Source of the DNA: Streptomyces sp. SAI-135
Lineage (GTDB): Bacteria; Actinomycetota; Actinomycetes; Streptomycetales; Streptomycetaceae
Assembly: GCF_029893805.1 (NCBI RefSeq)
Contig: NZ_JARXYP010000002.1
Coordinates: 8,184,001-8,248,000, forward strand
Direction of reading: 5' to 3'
DNA: 64,000 nt
Numbering within the stretch: position 1 is the stretch's first letter; every line of letters begins with the position of its first letter. A model generated the notes under the pieces. The model saw only the letters and a list, made by a program, of their open reading frames with translations. It searched no databases and had not been told where the DNA came from. This document shows positions 59,457 to 64,000 of the stretch, in pieces. A program made the position numbers and the translations under genes.

Positions 59457-60113
59457 ATGAGCGAGATCATCCTGATGTCCGACGCCCGTGTCGCCGCCGT
59501 CCCCGTCCGGGAGAACGGCGAACAACTCGTGGACGTCCGCGGCCACCTCCTCGTCGACGACCGCAAGCACGAGGACTCCCTGGGCGCCGAGGTCCATCTG
59601 CGCCGGGGTGTCCTGGACCGGCTGCTGCGGGCGCAGGCCCTGCTGCCCGACGGCCTGCGGCTGCTGTTCGTGGAGGGATACCGGCCGCCGGCGCTCCAGC
59701 GGCAGTACTTCGAGCAGTACGCCGGCGAACTGGGCGCCACCCACCCCGACTGGTCCGCGGACCGCGTCCACACCGCGGCCAGCCGCTATGTCTCCCCGCC
59801 CGGAATAGCCCCGCACAGCGCCGGCGCGGCCGTCGACCTGACCCTCGCCGACGCCGACGGCCGCGAACTCGATCTGGGCACCGCGATGAACGCCAACCCG
59901 GAGGAGAGCGACGGCGCCTGCTACACGGGCGCGGGCAACATCACGGAGGAGGCGAGGGCCAACCGCGCCCTGCTGGGTACGGCCCTGACCGCGGCGGGCC
60001 TGGTCAACTACCCGACCGAGTGGTGGCACTGGTCCTACGGCGACCGCTACTGGGCGCTTCAGACAGGCGCACCCGCCGCGCTGTACGGCGCTACGGAACT
60101 CACGACGCCGTAG
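59457..60113 (+). CDS. VanX-like D-Ala-D-Ala dipeptidase (M15)
   Basis: An ATG at 59457; 218 residues. M15D peptidase signature: zinc ligands H120 and D127 in APHSAGAAVDLTL, catalytic E188 and zinc ligand H191 in EWWHWSYGDRYW. GLRLLFVEGYRPPALQRQYF is the usual Arg-containing substrate motif. No signal peptide, so it acts in the cytoplasm, where it would hydrolyse D-Ala-D-Ala. No vanH/vanA genes are adjacent, so a cell-wall recycling role is more likely than glycopeptide resistance. Confidence 0.93.
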   Translation: MSEIILMSDARVAAVPVRENGEQLVDVRGHLLVDDRKHEDSLGAEVHLRRGVLDRLLRAQALLPDGLRLLFVEGYRPPALQRQYFEQYAGELGATHPDWSADRVHTAASRYVSPPGIAPHSAGAAVDLTLADADGRELDLGTAMNANPEESDGACYTGAGNITEEARANRALLGTALTAAGLVNYPTEWWHWSYGDRYWALQTGAPAALYGATELTTP

Positions 60114-60784
60114 CGCGCCCCCGCGACGCCGCGGGACCGGCCGGAGGACAGGCGCCGGTAAGGCCCCGCCCTGGAAGAGGCCCGTCCTCCCCCCGGGGAC
60201 GGATGGGGCCGAGCTCAGGCCCACCGAGCGCAGGGGCGCTTCCCGATGCCCGGGGGCTGGGCGTCGGCCTTCCCGAGTGGTGCCCCCGGCGGTCTGGCGG
60301 CAGCGCGGCCCGACGACACCTGTGGTGCCCTGCGTCATCCCTGTGGATCGGTGTTCCGGCGGTTCGGACGGCGGCGCGGTCCCACGGCACCTGGGGTGCC
60401 GGGCGTCAGCCCTGTGGAGTGGAGTCCCGGCGGTCTGGGCGGCGGCGCGGCCCGACGACACCTGTGGTGCCCTGCGTCATCCCTGTGGACCGGTGTTCCG
60501 ACGGTTCGGGCGGCGGCGCGGTCCCACGGCACCTGGGGTGCCGGGCGTCAGCCCTGTGGAGTGGCGTCCCGGCGGTCTGGCGGCGGCGCGGCCCCACGAC
60601 ACCGGCGACAGCCACGCAGGGCGGTGCCCCAGATCTGGGTGGCAAGCCGTGCCGAGCCGCATCTGATCCCCTGGCGCCCACCTGCCCGAGGACCCGGCGT
60701 CAGCCGCCGACCTTAGCTGTCCCGGAGTGGGCTACCCACCACTTCAACCGCCCTGGGCAGCCGCCACCGCGTCGGTCGTGCGGC
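60114..60784. other. Gene-free region holding the 71-bp repeat array
   Basis: Between the convergent VanX-like and SDR genes 671 bases lack a supportable gene. The repeat array occupies the middle (60303-60620) with a diverged unit before it (about 60232-60302). Open frames in most of the six frames here are by-products of the repeats: the 71-base period shifts frame each unit, so no repeat protein is encoded. Confidence 0.65.
60303..60620. repeat. Tandem array of alternating 71-bp units (A-B-A-B-partial A)
   Basis: GCGCGG marks unit starts at 60303, 60374, 60445, 60516 and 60586, i.e. spacing 71, 71, 71 and 70. Units 1 and 3 (A) differ at three bases; units 2 and 4 (B) differ at about two; A and B are clearly related but distinct, so a 142-bp A-B dimer has been duplicated. 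The fifth unit breaks off after about 35 bases. Each B unit has CGGCACC and GGTGCCG around TGG, each A unit CACC-TGT-GGTG, so each unit carries a small hairpin. Confidence 0.9.
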
Positions 60785-61744
60785 TCAGGCGAACGCGTTC
60801 ACGCCTGTCAGCTCTGCCGACAGGGTCCACAGGCGTTCCGCCTGGTCCGGGTCGATGGCCCAGTCCTTGACCCCGCTGGTCGCGTCGCCCTCGACGGCGG
60901 GCTCGGCGATGTCGCAGTCCTCCAGGTAGACGCCGCCCATGCCGGCCAGCTGGGGCGAGGTCGCCGCCCACACCTGGGTGGCCGCACCCTGCTCGGGGCT
61001 CTTGAAGCCCGAGGGGTTGAGCGCGTTGCCCTGTTCGTCGATCCAGCCGCGCTCCACCATCTCCGCCTTGGGAAGGTGGCGCTGCAACGGGGTGAGGATG
61101 CCGCCCGGGTGGAGCGAGAAGGCCCGTACCCCGCGCTCGGCGCCGAGCCTGTCGAGGTGGACGGCGAACAGGACGTTCGCCGTCTTGGCCTGGCCGTACG
61201 CCTGCCACTTGTCGTAGCCCGTCCGCCAGTGGACGTCGTCCCAGCGCATGCCGGAGAAGTGGTGGGCGCGCGAGGACACCGAGACCACGCGGGCACCACC
61301 GGGCTCGACGGCCGGCCACAGCCGGTTGACCAGCGCGAAGTGGCCGAGGTGATTGGTGGCGAACTGCGCCTCCCAGCCCGGCCCGACCCGGGTCTCCGGG
61401 CAGGCCATGATCCCGGCGCTGTCGATGAGGAAGTCGACGGTGCGGCCCGAGTCGAGGAAGCGCTCGGCGAAGTCGCGCACGCTGCCCAGGTCACCGAGGT
61501 CGAGCTCGTCCAGCTCCACGCCCGCCAGGCCCGCCAGGGCCTTCCAGGCGGTGTCGGGGCGCCGGGCCGGGACCACGACCCGGGCGCCCGCCTTCGAGAG
61601 CGCACGGGTGGTCTCCAGACCGAGCCCCGAGTAGCCCCCGGTGACGATCGCGAGCTTGCCGGACAGGTCGACGCCCGCGAGGACGTCGTCGGCCGTGCTG
61701 TGGGCGCCGAACCCCGAACCGATCTTGTGCTGTGCAGTGCTCAT
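60785..61744 (-). CDS. Short-chain dehydrogenase of the retinol-dehydrogenase-like type
   Basis: The ATG at 61744 follows TAGCGT by seven bases with no ribosome binding site, so the mRNA is probably leaderless; 319 residues. Cofactor motif AIVTGGYSGLGLETTRAL, FLIDSAGIMACPE, ATNHLGHFALVNRL, SVSSRAHHFSGMRWDD, and Y-x3-K in WQAYGQAKTANVLF. Long C-terminus with SLHPGGILTPLQRHL, as in WWOX/retinol-dehydrogenase-like SDRs, which reduce or oxidise aldehydes or ketones. The promoter has a MerR-type layout; no MerR gene is adjacent. Confidence 0.92.
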   Translation of the reverse strand: MSTAQHKIGSGFGAHSTADDVLAGVDLSGKLAIVTGGYSGLGLETTRALSKAGARVVVPARRPDTAWKALAGLAGVELDELDLGDLGSVRDFAERFLDSGRTVDFLIDSAGIMACPETRVGPGWEAQFATNHLGHFALVNRLWPAVEPGGARVVSVSSRAHHFSGMRWDDVHWRTGYDKWQAYGQAKTANVLFAVHLDRLGAERGVRAFSLHPGGILTPLQRHLPKAEMVERGWIDEQGNALNPSGFKSPEQGAATQVWAATSPQLAGMGGVYLEDCDIAEPAVEGDATSGVKDWAIDPDQAERLWTLSAELTGVNAFA

Positions 61745-61751
61745 GACGGGA

Positions 61752-61782
61752 ACGCTACGAATTGGAGTGCTCTCGAAGTCAA
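61752..61782 (-). promoter_or_regulatory. MerR-type promoter of the SDR gene
   Basis: On the minus strand TTGACT (61782-61777) and TAGCGT (61757-61752) are 19 bases apart, two more than optimal. The region carries an imperfect dyad: GACTTCGAG and CTCCAATTC around AGCA, 7 of 9 positions symmetric. Overlong spacer plus dyad is the mark of promoters twisted open by MerR-family activators. Confidence 0.6.
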
Positions 61783-61810
61783 GCGCACCCCACCGGCGCC
61801 GTTTCCGGAC

Positions 61811-61851
61811 AAGAGGAAGCCCCGACCGGACGGGGGAATCACGGTCGGGGC
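61811..61851 (-). terminator. Intrinsic-type terminator, minus strand
   Basis: GCCCCGACCG (61851-61842 read on minus) and CGGTCGGGGC (61828-61819) pair over 10 bp around 13 bases, followed on the minus strand by TTCCTCTTG. The T-rich tail gives the orientation. Confidence 0.7.
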
Positions 61852-61990
61852 GGTCTGGTGGTGGGCGCGGATGGCGGTCGCCTCTCGGCGAAAGGCTCCA
61901 CAGGGCTTCAGCCGAACGATCGTCCCTGTGGGCAAAAGGTGAGGCCCGGGGACACTGTCCCATCCGCACCCACGCACTGTTCAACGGGCA
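61812..61990 (-). ncRNA. Candidate structured RNA, minus strand
   Basis: A 14-bp closing stem pairs 61861-61874 with 61960-61973. As minus-strand RNA all 14 pairs form, one as G-U; as plus-strand RNA that pair would be C-A. Inside are an 8-bp apical stem (61898-61905 with 61924-61931) and a 5-bp hairpin with a GAGA (GNRA) loop (61878-61891), again valid only on the minus strand. The RNA ends in a hairpin with a U-rich tail. Closing stem, large asymmetric bubble with a small hairpin on the 3' side and an apical stem recall 6S RNA, but identity is not shown. No clear promoter; it could be a processed 3' end of the FUSC transcript. Confidence 0.5.
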
Positions 61991-62038
61991 ACGACCCTCC
62001 GGTGTTCCGCCGATCGGGACGTCATGGCGTGAGCTGTG

Positions 62039-63241
62039 TCACCCGTGCCGACCGGTCGGAACGGTCTCGCTCCACAGGTTCTCGGCCTGCAACAGCAACG
62101 TCCCCAGCACCGTCGTGCCGTCGGCCCCCCGCCCCGCGTGCTCCCGCAGTCCCTCCTGGAGCTGACCGCGCAGTTCCCGCATCGCCGCCTCCGCGTGATC
62201 GTCCGGCCGTGGCTCGTCGCCGGCCGCGAGCAGGCGGTCGCCCTCCGCGCGGCAGGCGTCGCCGATCAGCTGCAGGAGGTCGGCGTAGGAGTCCAGTACC
62301 GGCCCGGCGGGCGGTGCCGAGGAGCGGTCGTCGTCGGCGGCCACGGCCAGGGTCCGGGTGAGCGCGCGGATGTGCCCGGTGACCCGGCTCCAGCGCTCGT
62401 CCTCCTGTTCCGACGGCAGCGACGCGGGCGGCCGCCGTACGGCGCGCAGCGGGGTGGCGGTCAGCCGCAGGCTCTCCCGGCTCCAGCCGCGGGCGGACCG
62501 CAGCGCCTCCAGCCGGCGCTCCAGCCGGGCCGAGGCATGCGACCAGCCCTGGCTGTCCCACTCACCGTCCCGCAGGTCACCGGCCACGGTGTGCAGGGTG
62601 TCGCCCGCCTCCCGGGCCAGCGCCGCGAGGTTCTCCCGGACGTCCCGCAGATGGATCGGCGGCAGCACGAACGCGTTGACGGCGAGACCGATGACCGCGC
62701 CGAGTGCCGCCTGGCCCACCCGGTGGCCCACGGCGGACGCCCCGGCGGCGCCGGTGGAGAGGGTGAACAGCGCGGTGGTGGCGCCGTAGATCCCCTGGTC
62801 GCCGAAGCGCGGCCAGTTCGCGAGGAGCACCAGCAGCGGTACGGACAGGGCCACGGCGCCCAGCGTGCTCCCGGTGACGGCCAGTGCCACCGACGCCAGC
62901 ACGGTCCCGCAGCAGATCGCCGCCAGCTGCCGTACGGCCTGCATCAGCGAGCTGTACACGGTGGCCTGCATCAGCACCACCGCCACCCAGGGCGCCATCA
63001 GGGCCATCGGGTCCCCCATCCACACGCCCGCCACGAGCCAGGCGAGGATCGCGGCGGCGGAGGCCTTGAGCGACTGCACGAGCAGATCGCGTTCCCGCCC
63101 CGGCCCCCGGCAGGCGGCGCGGGCGGCCCTGCCGACGGCACCGGCCTCCTGCCGCAGGGCGTGCGTCGGACGGGGCTGTCGGCGAGAGGCTGTGGTCACA
63201 CCAGTCATGCGCTGTGGGTTCCGTGCCTGCGGGCACGTCAT
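62039..63241 (-). CDS. FUSC-family membrane protein, second copy
   Basis: An ATG at 63241 overlaps the HAD gene stop (ATGA), so translation is coupled; 400 residues. An internal ATG at 63208 is possible. Helices lie at about 55-200 (LKASAAAILAWLVAGVWMGD; APWVAVVLMQATVYSSLMQAVRQLAA; VLASVALAVTGSTLGAVALSV; AALGAVIGLAVNAFVLPPIHL); the rest is helical and charged (REAGDTLHTVAGDLRDGEWD; RSARGWSRESLRLTATPLR). Same half-transporter layout as the gene at 52867-54144 but only loosely similar in sequence. Followed by the candidate structured RNA. Confidence 0.82.
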   Translation of the reverse strand: MTCPQARNPQRMTGVTTASRRQPRPTHALRQEAGAVGRAARAACRGPGRERDLLVQSLKASAAAILAWLVAGVWMGDPMALMAPWVAVVLMQATVYSSLMQAVRQLAAICCGTVLASVALAVTGSTLGAVALSVPLLVLLANWPRFGDQGIYGATTALFTLSTGAAGASAVGHRVGQAALGAVIGLAVNAFVLPPIHLRDVRENLAALAREAGDTLHTVAGDLRDGEWDSQGWSHASARLERRLEALRSARGWSRESLRLTATPLRAVRRPPASLPSEQEDERWSRVTGHIRALTRTLAVAADDDRSSAPPAGPVLDSYADLLQLIGDACRAEGDRLLAAGDEPRPDDHAEAAMRELRGQLQEGLREHAGRGADGTTVLGTLLLQAENLWSETVPTGRHG

Positions 63242-63894
63242 GCCAGGGGACTGTCCGCAAGGGATGCCAGCAGGTGGGCCGGATCGTCGTAGATCGCCCG
63301 GGCGCCCGCCTCCTCGAGGTCGGCGCGCGGGATGCCGCCGCACAGGACGCCGACGCAGCGCACTCCCGCCCGGGTGCCGGCCTGCATGTCCCAGACGGTG
63401 TCGCCGACGAAGACCGCGCGCTCGGCGGGCACCCCGGCCAGCTCCAGCGCGTGCTCGACGGGCTCGGGGGCGGGCTTGCCCTCCTCGACGTCGTCGGCGC
63501 TGGCGGTGGCCATGATGGCGTCGTCGGCGGAGATCGCCCGGCGCAGCGCGGACAGCTCGGCCCCGCCCGCGGAGGTGGCGAGGACCACCCGCCAGCCCTC
63601 GTGGTCCAGCCGCCGCAGCAACCGGCCCGCGTCCTGGAGGGCGGGCAGCCGGTCGAAGTACTGCCCGTACAGGGCCTTGTGGGCGGCGCTGAGCTCGTCG
63701 TCCCGGTCCTTGTCGCGGTCCTCGCCGAGGAGGTGCGCGACCAGATCGTCGGAGCCGAGCCCGATGGCCCGGTGGACGGCGTGCATCGGCACCCGGTGCC
63801 CCGCCTGCCGCAGCGCCTCCCACCACGTCGTCACATGCAGGTGGTTGGTGTCGACCAGGGTGCCGTCGACGTCGAACACTGCCGCCCGTTCCAT
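63238..63894 (-). CDS. HAD-superfamily phosphatase
   Basis: An ATG at 63894; 218 residues, right for a small HAD hydrolase with a cap of type C1. Motif I FDVDGTLVDTN with nucleophile Asp9, motif II VVLATSAGG, motif III Lys in EEGKPAPEPV, motif IV FVGDTVWDMQAGTRAGV. The LGSDDLVAHLLGED and KALYGQYF parts form the cap. Phosphoglycolate or sugar-phosphate phosphatases belong here; substrate not known. First gene of a pair with the FUSC-type exporter. Confidence 0.9.
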   Translation of the reverse strand: MERAAVFDVDGTLVDTNHLHVTTWWEALRQAGHRVPMHAVHRAIGLGSDDLVAHLLGEDRDKDRDDELSAAHKALYGQYFDRLPALQDAGRLLRRLDHEGWRVVLATSAGGAELSALRRAISADDAIMATASADDVEEGKPAPEPVEHALELAGVPAERAVFVGDTVWDMQAGTRAGVRCVGVLCGGIPRADLEEAGARAIYDDPAHLLASLADSPLA

Positions 63895-63932
63895 GTACCG
63901 CTCCTTTGCTGTCGGGTCGCTCGGGTACCACC

Positions 63933-64000
63933 TCAGGCGTTCGCCACTCGGGCCGGCACCCGGCCGTCCCGGGACCAGGCCAGCAGTTCGTCCAGGTCCC
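63933..64000 (-). CDS. C-terminal end of an unidentified protein cut by the right edge
   Basis: A minus-strand frame enters from the right edge and stops at TGA (63935-63933). The visible 21 residues, DLDELLAWSRDGRVPARVAN plus a final Ala, have natural composition. Too short to name. It would be upstream of the HAD gene in the same direction, 38 bases away. Confidence 0.5.
   Translation of the reverse strand, partial: DLDELLAWSRDGRVPARVANA

Noticed and set aside
59457-60113. Vancomycin-resistance cluster
   Set aside because: Only the VanX-like dipeptidase is present; no vanH, vanA, vanS or vanR neighbours.
60303-60620. CRISPR-like array
   Set aside because: Repeats are adjacent, 71 bp, with no unique spacers and no cas genes in the window.
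60246-60716. Long open frames on both strands through the repeat region
   Set aside because: The 71-base period changes frame in each unit; repeated peptides differ in frame and no ribosome binding site is present. The frames are by-products of GC-rich repeats.
61741-61977. Minus-strand 78-codon frame over the structured-RNA region
   Set aside because: It has no ribosome binding site, runs through the terminator hairpin and the SDR promoter, and its sequence shows no natural domain.
61812-61990. tmRNA or tRNA
   Set aside because: No acceptor/T-loop pattern (GGTTCRA-type) and no CCA end is present.

Overview
The window reads as Streptomyces chromosomal DNA. Base composition is very GC-rich, most third codon positions are G or C, GTG and TTG starts are common, genes are often coupled by 1-4 base overlaps, and several start codons sit 6-8 bases after a TAnnnT-type -10 with no ribosome binding site (leaderless). 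The gene families are typical of Streptomyces: DUF5999, DUF6461, DUF3626, ECF41 sigma factors, CYP102B-like P450. From memory, the rhamnose block and the nearby CYP102B-like/TetR pair resemble a region near SCO0800-SCO0814 of S. coelicolor; I could not check this.

Layout. 1-4.0 kb: C-terminally cut secreted ricin-lectin/beta-helix protein with a DasR-like box inside its promoter, a small membrane protein, a perfect 32-bp palindrome, a YihY-type membrane protein and a PAP2 phosphatase. 4.0-8.1 kb: a fused small-molecule kinase / M23-like / class III aminotransferase protein coupled to a LacI regulator, behind a perfect 18-bp palindrome. 8.1-14.6 kb: a beta-galactoside module (MFS transporter, two GH35 enzymes, LacI regulator) with a perfect 16-bp operator over the promoter. 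14.7-24.6 kb: DauR-like regulator plus PLP dehydratase, cupin, a divergent oxidoreductase pair with twin TetR-type operators, a MoxR/VWA pair, an FtsX-type ABC exporter and two uncharacterised proteins.

24.6-43.3 kb is the functional core: an L-rhamnose regulon. A GH78 alpha-L-rhamnosidase and a BNR_4 beta-propeller protein would release sugar; RhaS/RhaT/RhaP/RhaQ import it; RhaM, RhaI, RhaB and the bifunctional aldolase/dehydrogenase RhaEW convert it to DHAP and L-lactate; LutABC, encoded in the same direction directly behind rhaB, would oxidise lactate to pyruvate. A LacI regulator closes the cluster, and TGAA/TTCA dyads lie in the rhaI-rhaT and GH78 promoter regions.

43.3-64 kb is mixed: S33 peptidase-like hydrolase, lipoprotein, ECF41 sigma factor, DUF5999, a Cys-cluster/pentapeptide-repeat protein, a CYP102-like P450 with divergent TetR, an iron-box-controlled DUF2470 protein, a lactonase-like lipoprotein, two FUSC-type exporters, DUF3626, an APH-like kinase, a ROK regulator, an epimerase, a VanX-like dipeptidase, a 71-bp alternating tandem repeat, an SDR gene with a MerR-type 19-bp-spacer promoter, a candidate structured RNA, and a HAD phosphatase. 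No tRNA, rRNA, CRISPR array, transposase or prophage was recognised.

The least explained items are the 71-bp repeat array (60.3-60.6 kb), the candidate structured RNA (61.8-62.0 kb), the kinase-lyase fusion with its operator, and the BNR_4 protein inside the rhamnose operon.
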